The position numbers were made by a program, and so were the translations under genes. Source: a virus. From it: a DNA stretch of 29,902 nt. Each line of letters starts with the position of its first letter. Positions within the stretch are counted from its first letter, which is position 1. Positions 7,244-16,400 of the stretch are shown here, in pieces. The DNA lies in the IMG/VR virus record IMGVR_UViG_3300023172_000129, positions 1 through 29,902 of that record; one strand, given 5' to 3'. Under the pieces are notes generated by a model that was not told the origin of the DNA, ran no database searches, and saw nothing but the letters and a program-made list of their open reading frames with translations.

Positions 7244-8770
7244 ATGTTACCGTTTCTTTTAAGCTTAGGACTCCCTGCACTTGCCCCATCCATAGGCATT
7301 ACAGGCTTGTCTGGTGCGGCCCTTGCGGGTTTGGGCGCTGGCCTTGGTTCCTTTTTTGAAACGGGCGATGTCGGCAAGGGCATAAAGACTGGGATGCTAT
7401 CATTCCTTGGTGGCAAAATATTGGGTGGTCTTGGCGGTGGTGTCGCTGGATTGAAGGACAGTGCTTCGGCAAATGCTTTGTTGTCAGGTAGTGCGCAAGC
7501 TTCTATGGCGCAGCCTCAGTTCATGGAGGCTGTCAAAACGGCTGGCACTAATGTTCCATTCGCAAATTTTTTAGGCGAAGGTGCAGCAACAGGAATACTG
7601 CAACCAGGTGTAATGACTGCGGCGACAATAGGTTCTGCAGTTGGCGCGGCTCAGAATGTTAAAGATCAGAAAAAAGATGATGACAACTTCGAGGCACCAA
7701 TGCCAAATCCACCTAAGAAAGTTGTATCGTTTGGTGATCCGCTAGAAAGTAGTAAGGAACAAAACTACTTTGATTACTTGTTTTATCCTGATGAAGACTT
7801 GGGATATCCATACGTTGATTATGCTGCCTCAAAGCGGAAGTCTAAAAAAGATGACTCAGTTAGAACTATGAGGGGCGGGGGTCTTATGGGTCTTGGTCAG
7901 CAATATAGCCACCCAATGTTTAACATGATGGAAACCCACCTCAATACTAGCCTTCAGCAAGCGTCTTCTCAAAAGGTTAAACCTTTTATCCAAGAAGTCG
8001 AAACAATGGCTAAAGAAAGGTTTGGTCCAGATATATTCCAAGGGCAGTTGTTACCAACCCAGGGACCACTTGATGTTGCGAATCTAGTGCCAAGTTATAT
8101 ATCAAATTTTGGCCCAAATGTCGGTTCACACCGCCCCCTTCCTCAGCCTAATAACAATCTCTTTGAGCAACCACTGGAGCAAATTTTAAGGTCAAACCAC
8201 CTTAATAGGGGAATGCCAACATCGGCTTCGCGTGCTGGTGCTGCATTTGAAGGTGGTGAGGTTGCTCAACTTCAAGCCGCTGGATCTAGTCCTCTTCCTC
8301 TTTCTCTTTCAAGTAATGTTTTTAGAAGCGCACTAGGCTATGCTGAAGGTGGTGAAGTTGAGGGGATGAACGAAAAAGAAGTTATCCTAGAGGCCATAAT
8401 GGCAATCAAGGGCTTGAAGGAAGAGTCTGAAGCTCAAATGATTTTAGGAAAATTCTTGGCGACATATGGTGAAGAGGCTCTGCGTGATCTTGTTTCGTCT
8501 GTTCAGTCTGGTGAGTTTGATGAAACGGTTGAGCGTTTTGCTGAGGGGGAAAAGGGAATCGTGCGTGGACCTGGTGATGGCTCTGGCGAAGACGATAAGG
8601 TTCCAGCAACCCTAGACAATCAACAAGATGTATTGCTTACTGAAGGCGAATACGTTTTTCGTGAGCCAACAACAGATGCGTTAACTAAAGCGTATGGCGG
8701 TGGGTTTTTAGATAAGATAAATCAGGCAGAGGAAAGAGCGCCAGAGGTGCTAAAAGAAATGGTGGGGTAA
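7244..8770 (+). CDS. Putative internal virion/ejection protein
   Basis: This 508-residue protein opens the ejection cassette, with GAGAGG 6 bases before ATG. Residues 1-75 are strongly hydrophobic and Gly/Ala-rich (SIGITGLSGAALAGLGAGLG), which would suit membrane insertion. The middle is polar with the short motifs GGGLMGLGQQ, EGGEVAQL and AEGGEVEGM. Residues about 365-440 look helical and acidic. The end carries RGPGDGSGEDDKVPATLDNQ followed by GEYVFREPTTDAL, a pattern I recognise from many marine-phage proteins of unassigned function. Order and size parallel the T7 internal core genes, but there is no direct homology to a named T7 protein. The function is inferred from context. Confidence 0.6.
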   Translation: MLPFLLSLGLPALAPSIGITGLSGAALAGLGAGLGSFFETGDVGKGIKTGMLSFLGGKILGGLGGGVAGLKDSASANALLSGSAQASMAQPQFMEAVKTAGTNVPFANFLGEGAATGILQPGVMTAATIGSAVGAAQNVKDQKKDDDNFEAPMPNPPKKVVSFGDPLESSKEQNYFDYLFYPDEDLGYPYVDYAASKRKSKKDDSVRTMRGGGLMGLGQQYSHPMFNMMETHLNTSLQQASSQKVKPFIQEVETMAKERFGPDIFQGQLLPTQGPLDVANLVPSYISNFGPNVGSHRPLPQPNNNLFEQPLEQILRSNHLNRGMPTSASRAGAAFEGGEVAQLQAAGSSPLPLSLSSNVFRSALGYAEGGEVEGMNEKEVILEAIMAIKGLKEESEAQMILGKFLATYGEEALRDLVSSVQSGEFDETVERFAEGEKGIVRGPGDGSGEDDKVPATLDNQQDVLLTEGEYVFREPTTDALTKAYGGGFLDKINQAEERAPEVLKEMVG

Positions 8771-9196
8771 TTGAAGGTAAGTGCTGTTCCAAAGGAAACA
8801 GTCAAGTATATATGGAAGGACGTTGAAAAGGTACTGAAGGAAAGTGTCGAAACAGCTATCGGTAAAATGAAAATGATAGATGTTTTAAAGGGGATATTGG
8901 AAGACACTTACGTTCTTTGGGTTGTGTTTGAAGAAGACAAGATTGTAGCTGCATTCACAACCAGAATAATAAAGTACCCGCAACGCAAAAGCATGGCACT
9001 TGATTGGGTAGGTGGAAGTCGAATGAAAGAATGGCTGGATATAGGAATGGAAAAGGTTATAGACTTTGCTATTCAGAATGACTGTCAGCACTTAGAAGGC
9101 TATGGAAGAAAGGCTTGGGGTCGAGCTTTGCGAAAGCACAAGTTTTATCCAGAGTACATTGCGTTTCGTATGGAGATAGAAAATGGGCAAAGGTAG
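8771..9196 (+). CDS. GNAT-like protein of the ejection cassette
   Basis: A start at TTG 8771, directly after the previous stop, gives 141 residues. The next ATG would remove the first helices, so TTG is preferred even though its ribosome site (GGTGGGG) is weak. YVLWVVFEEDKIVAAFTTRI looks like the central strands of an acyltransferase fold. LEGYGRKAWGRALRKHKF with YIAFRMEI matches the C-terminal part seen in small phage GNAT-like proteins encoded among internal virion genes. The acetyl-CoA-binding loop (QxxGxG/A) is not evident, so enzymatic activity is doubtful. It overlaps the next gene by 14 bases. Confidence 0.6.
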   Translation: MKVSAVPKETVKYIWKDVEKVLKESVETAIGKMKMIDVLKGILEDTYVLWVVFEEDKIVAAFTTRIIKYPQRKSMALDWVGGSRMKEWLDIGMEKVIDFAIQNDCQHLEGYGRKAWGRALRKHKFYPEYIAFRMEIENGQR

Positions 9197-11222
9197 TTCG
9201 CCGCAACAACAGGTAGTTTCGACAGGTCTGCCTGAGTATGTTGACCCATATTTTAAGCGACTTCTCAAAGGCGCTGAAGAAGCGACCATGCCATATTACC
9301 CAGACGACCCTGACAAGTATGGTGACTTAGCGGGTAAATCCACTTATGTACCATACGAAGGTGATCGCTTAACGTCATCCGCAGATTATGGTGATATTAC
9401 TCAGTCGCGGGATATGATCAGAAACATAGCCACAAGTCCGCTGGCAGGGATGACAACGGCTGTTGGCACTCAAAATGAAGGTATCGCTGGGCTTCGTAAT
9501 CTAGCTTTAAACGCACCCAGCTTTACTGCATCTAATTTTTCTGCGACAGGTGTTAACCCATATAGTGGGTTTCAGGCTGGGTCTGCGGATCCCTATAGTG
9601 GTTTTGCGGCAAGTCCCGCTACCGCTTTTACAGGCTTTCAAGCTGGCTCTGCGGATCCGTATAATAGATTTGATAGAAGTTCAGTTACTGGATATGGCGG
9701 GTTTCAAGAAAGACAAGCTGATCCATTCTCTGATTTTGATAGGAGCAGTGTTGAAGCTTATGGTGGATTCCAAGCGGGTCAGGCCGATCCGTTTAGTGAT
9801 TTCACCCAAGCAGAATTTTCAAAAGCACAAGGCAAAGAGTTTGATTTTGGACCAGCACGTCAGTTTACGGGCGCTGAAGTGTCAGACTATATGGACCCAT
9901 ACATGCAAAATGTTGTGGATGTTCAGAAGCGCGAAGCAATACGTGACTTTGGTAGGGGTCAGGCTGGCAGAGATGCAGCGGCTGTAACGGCAGGTGCCTT
10001 TGGTGGATCACGTCAGGCTGTTGCTCAAGGAATGGCAGAGCAGAACCTAGATCAAAGATTGGGTGATATACAACAAATTGGAAGTCAGGCAGCGTTTGAC
10101 CGTGCAATGCAGATGTTTGAGTCTGATCGTGCGGCACAAATGGACGTTGATCAGCGCCGTGCAGCAGAAGCGGCACGAGTTCAAGGCATTGATGTTGGTG
10201 AAACAGGAAGAACGCAAACTGGTACAGCGGCTGAGATGGCTCGTACTCAGGCTGGAAGAGCGGCAGAACTTGCTAGGACGCAGGGGATTAGTCTTGACGA
10301 AGCTGCACGGATTCAAGCAGCGGAAGCTTCAGAGTTGGCTAGAACCCAAGGCGTTGATGTTAGCGAAGCTGCAAGGACACAAGCAGCAAGAGCAGCGGAG
10401 CTTGCCAGAACTCAAGGCATTAGTATTGATGAGGCACGTAGAATACAGGCCGCTGAAGCCGCTGAACTTGCCAGAACGCAAGGTGTTGACGTTAGCGAGG
10501 CAGCTAGAACGCAAGCTGCAGAAGCTGCCGAACTGGCTCGCACACAAGGTATTAGTTTGGATGAGGCCGCACGAATCCAAGCAGCAAACGCCGCAGAACA
10601 GGCTAGGGTGCAAGGTCTTGATGCTTCGGAAGCAGGTCGTATCCAATCAGCCCAAGCTGCAGAACTTGCTAGAACCCAAGGTATTAGCATTGAAGAAGCC
10701 GCTCGCATACAAGCAGCAGAAGCAGCGGAGCTTGCTCGAACACAAGGTATAGATGTTAGCGAAGCAGCCCGTGTGCAGAGCGCAAACGCAGCAGAGCAAG
10801 CAAGGATACAGGCGGCATTAGAAGCTCAGAGATACGGAACCGCTGGACTGTACGGTGATTTAATGGGCGCAGGTCGTGGTCTTCTTGGGCTTGGCGAACT
10901 TGCTCGTGGCACTGACATACAGGGTGCGCAATTACTTGAAACACTTGGTCGGGATATTCGCGGAGAAGATCAGGCTCGCCTAGACCTAGCGTATCAAGAT
11001 TTCTTACGTCAACAAGACTATCCAATCAGTCAGTATGAACGCTTCGCTGGCCTTCTAAGTGGTGTACCTACTGGCAATCTGGACAGGACAACAACGCAGT
11101 ATGCTTCTTACAATCCAATCCAACAAGCATTGGGTGCGGGAATTTCTGCGCTTGGATTGTATAGAGGTCTTGGTGGTGGATATGGTGGTTATGGCGGTTA
11201 TGGTTACGGAGGTATGCAATGA
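9183..11222 (+). CDS. Putative internal virion protein with 11/22-residue coiled-coil repeats
   Basis: This 679-residue protein starts at ATG with GGAG upstream, inside the end of the GNAT-like gene. The N-terminus (GLPEYVDPYFKRLLKGAEEA) and the centre (DYMDPYMQNVVDVQKREA, then AGAFGGSRQAVAQG) are recurring features of marine podovirus structural proteins. Between them lies a GFQAGSADP-type repeat region, about residues 125-207. Residues about 327-547 are an almost uninterrupted helical array of 22-residue units made of two 11-mers, such as AAEAAELARTQ and GVDVSEAARTQ. The end is Gly/Tyr-rich (GGGYGGYGGYGYGGM). A long helical rod or channel component of the ejection machinery is plausible, by inference. 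Confidence 0.65.
   Translation: MGKGSSPQQQVVSTGLPEYVDPYFKRLLKGAEEATMPYYPDDPDKYGDLAGKSTYVPYEGDRLTSSADYGDITQSRDMIRNIATSPLAGMTTAVGTQNEGIAGLRNLALNAPSFTASNFSATGVNPYSGFQAGSADPYSGFAASPATAFTGFQAGSADPYNRFDRSSVTGYGGFQERQADPFSDFDRSSVEAYGGFQAGQADPFSDFTQAEFSKAQGKEFDFGPARQFTGAEVSDYMDPYMQNVVDVQKREAIRDFGRGQAGRDAAAVTAGAFGGSRQAVAQGMAEQNLDQRLGDIQQIGSQAAFDRAMQMFESDRAAQMDVDQRRAAEAARVQGIDVGETGRTQTGTAAEMARTQAGRAAELARTQGISLDEAARIQAAEASELARTQGVDVSEAARTQAARAAELARTQGISIDEARRIQAAEAAELARTQGVDVSEAARTQAAEAAELARTQGISLDEAARIQAANAAEQARVQGLDASEAGRIQSAQAAELARTQGISIEEAARIQAAEAAELARTQGIDVSEAARVQSANAAEQARIQAALEAQRYGTAGLYGDLMGAGRGLLGLGELARGTDIQGAQLLETLGRDIRGEDQARLDLAYQDFLRQQDYPISQYERFAGLLSGVPTGNLDRTTTQYASYNPIQQALGAGISALGLYRGLGGGYGGYGGYGYGGMQ
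9555..9803 (+). repeat. Imperfect GFQAGSADPY-type protein repeats
   Basis: Four or more units share GFQ(A/E)xxADP(Y/F) and are separated by variable linkers. DRSSVTGYGG and DRSSVEAYGG are themselves repeated. Spacing varies between about 20 and 28 residues, so this is a diverged protein-level repeat. Confidence 0.75.
10161..10821 (+). repeat. 66-bp tandem repeats encoding 22-residue hendecad units
   Basis: About eight well-formed units read as AAEAAELARTQ plus G(I/V)(S/D)(L/V)(D/S)EAAR(T/I)Q, preceded by shorter diverged units. Every 11 residues an ARxQ motif recurs, giving a hendecad periodicity typical of right-handed coiled coils. Codons differ between units, so the DNA copies are diverged. 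Confidence 0.88.
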
Positions 11223-13432
11223 ACATTATAGAGCAAACAGAAGCTCTTAAAGACCTTCCTGATCAAAGACTGATGCAAGAGATGCAAGCCCCTACAGGAT
11301 TTGCACCTCAGTTTCTTGTGCTTAGTGAGCTTAAACGCCGCAAAAGAATGCGTGATGAGTATCAGCGCCAGCAAGCTGCAAACATGAAGACAGTTGCAGA
11401 AGAAGCCGTAACTGCTGCAGGTGTGCCGCAAGAGGGTATCATGCAGATGTCTCAGGCCATGAACCCAAATAGTTCAATTGCACAAAACACTGGAGCGGAC
11501 CAGAGACCACAGATGCAACCGACACAGGCACCTCAAATGATGGCTGATGGTGGCGTTGTTCGCATGTTCGATGGTGGTATTTCTGGCGGCACTATGTCTG
11601 CTATTGCAAACCTTAAAGCAAATTATCCTGATGTATACAGGTCGGCAGTTGAGCAGGGCATTGTTGAACAAATGGCAGAGTACATGCAAAATGTTGCTCA
11701 AGATGTGCCGTATGGCCTTGATGCCCTTGAAGATCCACGTAGCTTTGATTTTCTGCAAAGCATGTTTACTGACCCATCAAATCGTGCTGTAACTGAAAAA
11801 CAAAAAGAAATAGAAGCAACGCAGCCAGAAAGAGCATTACAGGCAAGAGTCGATTCCAGAACTGCACTAAGTAGATATAGCGACGATGATCCTATATTTG
11901 GCACGTCTGCATTGGAGCAGCGGGAAAGGCCAGTAACAGGGGAATACACTGCTGCGCTGGATATTCCAGTCACTAGCGTTGAGGGCAAATTGCCACTGCC
12001 GCCTTCTGATCCATTGGGGTTAGTGTCAGATGGGAAAGATTTTGGAGTTAAAACCCCTTCAGGTAGTGCGTTGCCTGGTTTAATGCCACCTGTTGTTGAT
12101 GATGGTTTCGGCACGGAATCAATTCAAAATATGCAAGAACAAGAAAGACAAGATGATATTTATAAATTCTTAGCAGAGAAGGGGGAAGATTTCCGTGGAG
12201 ATTTCCCTAGTATAGCTATAGCTGATAGGTTAGATGAGGCTAACCTTGAAGGAGATGAAAAGTATAGAAAAAGAATACTGGAAGGAAATCTTGCTGCACA
12301 TACTGGGTTGTACTTTCCAGAAGGCTCTTCTGGTCGAGAGGTTGCTCGTAAAGATTTAAACCTTCGCGCTTTACAGTTCTTACAAGGCGATCAATTTACA
12401 CCACCCAGTGAGATATACGGTAATCTTTTACGTGGTGATCCACTCGAAACCGCTAAATATCAAGAAGAACCCCCAGAAGTCATCCAACAACTGTCAGATG
12501 ATATATATAATGCAGATAGAGTAGATCAAGAAGCCAATGCGTTAAGATCTCTTGACCAGCAAGACATGAACGCTCAAAGGAAAAGCGACGAATTTTTCCG
12601 CATGTTGGAAATCAACAACCCACCTGTAGCTTATGATCGTTCTCCGACTACAGAGTTTATTAATAATTTACTATCTGGTGGAACTGATGAAGTTGATAAC
12701 GAGGTATTTAAGGGACAGGCAATACCAGAAGATCTTCCTGAAGGATTCCAGCTTGGAATGGGAGCGGCATCAGAAGGTGCTTTGTCATTCGGAAAGCTAA
12801 CAGATGACACATCCACCAACCCCGCTGGGAACAAGGTGACTGGTGGTCAGAAGGCAAGCGCAACGTCATCTCTTGGTGGCATAGAAGGCCGCATAGCTAA
12901 GATGCTTGAAGAGAAAGAGAAGAGCGCCCAGAGCGACAAGTGGATGGCTCTTGCTCAAGCGGGTATGGCATTGATGGCATCTGATGCACCAACTCTAGGG
13001 GGTGCCATAGGAGAAGCTGGTCTTGTTGGTCTTGGTGCATTGAAGAAAGGAAAAGATCAGTACGATAAAGATGTCCTTGATCTTCTGACTTTGCAGCAAC
13101 GCATAGACGCACAGAAAGCAAGGTCTTCTGGTAAAGGGGGTTTGACTGCAAGCAACATGATTAGCCTTATGGACGACTTGAGAAGGTACAAGGGTGACAT
13201 TCAAGATCGCATTGACGCCCTTAACTCTCCAGCCAATATAATGGATCCAGCAGAAAAAGAACGTCAGATAAAGGGCTTGCAGCAAGAGTTGTTCAGAACT
13301 GATATTGAGCTTGGCACATATCGTAACGCTCTACGCGGAACTGGCAGTATTGGTAGCCAGTCATTTGATGTAAGAGGTGGATCGGCGCAGCAACCTAGTG
13401 TAGGATACAGCTTAGGCACAGCTTCACAATAA
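11219..13432 (+). CDS. Putative internal virion protein, large
   Basis: The 737-residue product overlaps its neighbour by 4 bases (ATGA), with GGAGG upstream. The N-terminal EALKDLPDQRLMQEMQAP and FLVLSELKRRKRMRDEY form a conserved-looking helical start typical of marine podovirus proteins encoded just before the giant ejection protein. ADGGVVRMFDGG resembles the GGEV motifs of the protein starting at 7244. The middle is acidic and low in recognisable domains. Near the C-terminus an Ala/Gly-rich hydrophobic stretch (MALAQAGMALMASDAPTLGG) precedes helical KKGKDQYDKDVLDLLTLQQR. No enzyme motif is visible. A role with the giant protein in genome delivery is inferred from position. Confidence 0.6.
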   Translation: MNIIEQTEALKDLPDQRLMQEMQAPTGFAPQFLVLSELKRRKRMRDEYQRQQAANMKTVAEEAVTAAGVPQEGIMQMSQAMNPNSSIAQNTGADQRPQMQPTQAPQMMADGGVVRMFDGGISGGTMSAIANLKANYPDVYRSAVEQGIVEQMAEYMQNVAQDVPYGLDALEDPRSFDFLQSMFTDPSNRAVTEKQKEIEATQPERALQARVDSRTALSRYSDDDPIFGTSALEQRERPVTGEYTAALDIPVTSVEGKLPLPPSDPLGLVSDGKDFGVKTPSGSALPGLMPPVVDDGFGTESIQNMQEQERQDDIYKFLAEKGEDFRGDFPSIAIADRLDEANLEGDEKYRKRILEGNLAAHTGLYFPEGSSGREVARKDLNLRALQFLQGDQFTPPSEIYGNLLRGDPLETAKYQEEPPEVIQQLSDDIYNADRVDQEANALRSLDQQDMNAQRKSDEFFRMLEINNPPVAYDRSPTTEFINNLLSGGTDEVDNEVFKGQAIPEDLPEGFQLGMGAASEGALSFGKLTDDTSTNPAGNKVTGGQKASATSSLGGIEGRIAKMLEEKEKSAQSDKWMALAQAGMALMASDAPTLGGAIGEAGLVGLGALKKGKDQYDKDVLDLLTLQQRIDAQKARSSGKGGLTASNMISLMDDLRRYKGDIQDRIDALNSPANIMDPAEKERQIKGLQQELFRTDIELGTYRNALRGTGSIGSQSFDVRGGSAQQPSVGYSLGTASQ
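11470..11483 (-). repeat. Inverted copy of the GTGCAATTGAACTA element
   Basis: Read on the minus strand this is GTGCAATTGAACTA, identical over 14 bases to plus-strand 7216-7229. It lies within a coding region. A 14-base match alone can arise by chance in 30 kb, so its meaning depends on the other copies. Confidence 0.35.
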
Positions 13433-13443
13433 GGAGATGACTC

Positions 13444-16400
13444 TTGGGCGTTATTCAACAAGTAGGTCAATTCTCTGGGAACCCGTATTCATTTACCATT
13501 GCAGGTGATACACCTACTGAGCAAGAAGTTGCACGTATCTCTCAGATCTTGGATCAGCAAGAGCTACCCTATCGTCAGCAATACGAGACACAGTATGGTG
13601 GCATTGCCTCTCTTAATCAGCCAATTGAGGAAGAAGAAGAGGGCGGATTTTTTAGTAGGCTAGGAGATCGCTTTGCATATGCCATTGATGCACCATTAGA
13701 AAACTTTGCCACAACAGCAAGGTTAACTGGGTTTGATAGAACTGCAGACTTTCTAAGCGGCGCTGTTGAAATGCCAGAGAATTATGAAAGCGCCACAGAA
13801 AAGTTTCTAAATGAAGACGGTAGCTTCTACAACTTCTTGTATGCTCCAGAGGCAGTAGCAGAACAAGCGGGTCAATTCGCTGGCTCTCTTTTGTCTAGGG
13901 CAGGTGGTGCGGCAATAGGTGGTGTTGCTACTGGTGGTAGCCCTGCGGGTGTGCTGGCTGGTGCGCTGGCTGGCCCAGCTTTGTTTGAGGCAGTGCAGCT
14001 TGTCGGACCAATCGCTCAACAACGGGCAAGAAACAATGGCAGGGAGATACCCACTAAAGATGACTGGTTGGGTGCAATCTCAAGCGCAAGCGCATCTGGT
14101 GCGCTAAACGCAATTGCTCCTGGTCTGCAAGGCACTTTAAGAAAACTTATTGCTGAAGGCGGCACAGAAACTGTTCAGTCTGTTATTCAGCAAACAGGCG
14201 AGACTGCTTTAACAGACAAGGGCCTTGATATAAATCTAAGGCAAGCTTTTGGTGAGGGTATACTTGCGGCTGGTACTGTTGCTGCAATATCGGGACCCAT
14301 TGATTACCTTAGCGAAAAGCCAAAGTCTGCATCTGAAATAGAACTTGACGAGGATCTGCAAGAAAGTGCTGTTGAAGACAGTGAGCGTACTGGATTTGCA
14401 TCAGACATTTCACAACAGTTGATGGAGCAAGCAGAGGCTCAGACTGAAGCAGCCATACAATCTGAATCCCCCCAGACAACATCAGAAAGCCCAGCTACTT
14501 TATCTGAGGTTACAACTGATAGTGAGTTTGAAAACAAGACCTACAATAAAGCCCAGTATGATCGTGTTCTTCAGCAAGTTAAATCTGACATCGCAAGGGA
14601 GAAGGCTCTTAGCGTTACTGGAATTCAACGCGCTATAAAGACAGACCTGCCTGATACTAAGGTTAGTCAGGTTCGTGACATCATGGCAGAGCTAGAGACA
14701 CGAGGATACGTTCAGTCTCAACCCACAACGACAAGAGATCTTCGGGCTGTACCTTTGTATCAGCCGACTGAAAACATAGTGCCTCAACTAAAGACACCAG
14801 ATGTGGCGTATCGTCGTCAGATTGATATTGCCAATGAGGCAATAGAAAAAAATAATAAAACTATAGACAGCCTGAAACTTGATCTGGATTCTGTAAGAGA
14901 GTTTGGTCGTGACCTTCAAGGAAAACGTACAACTGAGAACGCAATAAATTATGAAATCACCAGACTTGGGGAAAGGAACAAGCAATACAGTAGCGTTGTG
15001 AATGAAGCGCAGCAAGGATTGCAGCAGGTTGGAAGCTTGCCCTACGTTCCCAAAGTCACTCCTGATTTAAATAGAGCGCAGAAGATTGAGCGTAAAGTTG
15101 CAGCAGCAAAGGCGCGTAGTGTTGCTGATCAGGTGAAAGAAAAAGTTCAATCGAACAAACCCGTATATACGCCAGCCCTTACGGCTAAACAGGAGAAGGT
15201 GTTTCAGTCCATTCGAAAGCGCCTTGATGGCTACGGGTTGAAAGATGTTAGGTTGGAAGCGGAGCAGTTAGTAAAGGCTCCAGACGGTGCGGGTATTGAG
15301 GGATCTTACAACCCAACCAATCGCATGATGAGTTTGTCTATGGGTTTGTATGACCCCAATCTTTCGGAAGCAGAATTGTTTAATCGTGTTGGAGAAGTTC
15401 TTGATCACGAAACAACTCACGCCCTGAAAGAGATGAATGTTATTACCCCCGCTGAGTGGAAAACACTCACTGATGCTGCAGCTAAAATGCGGTATACAAA
15501 GATCAAGAGCGGTGAGAAGCAGCAAAGAAAGTATTCATACCTAGATCGTGCCAAGCGCATGTATGGGGATATGGGCGCAGAAATACAGGCTGAAGAAGCC
15601 GTTGCAGAAATGTTCCGTGATTATAACGCTGGTCGATTGAGCATGAAGGGCAAGCCAGTAAGCTTGTTTAATAAGATTAAAAACTTCTTCAAAGCTATTA
15701 TTGGCGGTGCGAAAGCTAATGGCTTTACGGATGTGCAATCCATCTTCGATGATATTGTTGTTGGAAATATTGGGCAGCGCGAACGTGGCATTGCTGCACA
15801 AGAGCAGACAGAACCAACGTCTTCGCGTCAGTCACGACTAGCGGCAACAGAGGAAGAAACAACACCCGAACAAAACATTAGAATGCCACTGAATGTTGCG
15901 GCACCGAATGATCAAATCCGCGCTGAAATACAGCGCATGACAAATCAGAACCGCCCACTGGTTAAGCAACTGATCAGACGGATTGATGAAAGGTACGGCA
16001 CTAAGTCAGGCGACAACGCCAAAGACCTGTCAAAGGTTACGCAGAAAGCTCGTCGCCCATCAATACTGGCTAAGAAACCTTGGCATGATGTTTCCCACAT
16101 CCGTGATAGTTATCGCTTTAAGACAGTGATTGATGACTTCCGTGCAGTCCCTGCAATCTTCAATGAGTTACTTGCTGATGGGATATCTCTGGTCAAAATA
16201 GATACCAACAAGTTGTTTGAGCCAAAGGAATGGGGCTGGCGTATTATTGCTTTTGATTTACGTATGCCGAATGGGCAGCTTGTCGAATGGTATCTGCCGC
16301 TGAGAGAGCTTGAAGTTGAGAAGAAAGCTCGTGGTCATTTGATCTTTGAGGAATGGCGCAACAAGACACAAGAGGAATTGTCAGCGCAGCGTGATGCTTA

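Noticed and set aside
10063-10752. 229-residue plus-strand open frame in another frame of the coiled-coil gene
   Set aside because: Low-complexity Lys/Arg/Leu/Gln-rich shadow of the 66-bp repeats. Repeats keep alternative frames open.
10161-10821. Regular 66-bp repeats considered as a CRISPR array or satellite
   Set aside because: Units are contiguous without spacers, stay in one coding frame and diverge at codon third positions, so this is a protein repeat.
13437-13439. ATG as the start of the giant gene
   Set aside because: It is out of frame with the 2981-residue reading frame. TTG 13444 has a properly spaced AAGGAG.
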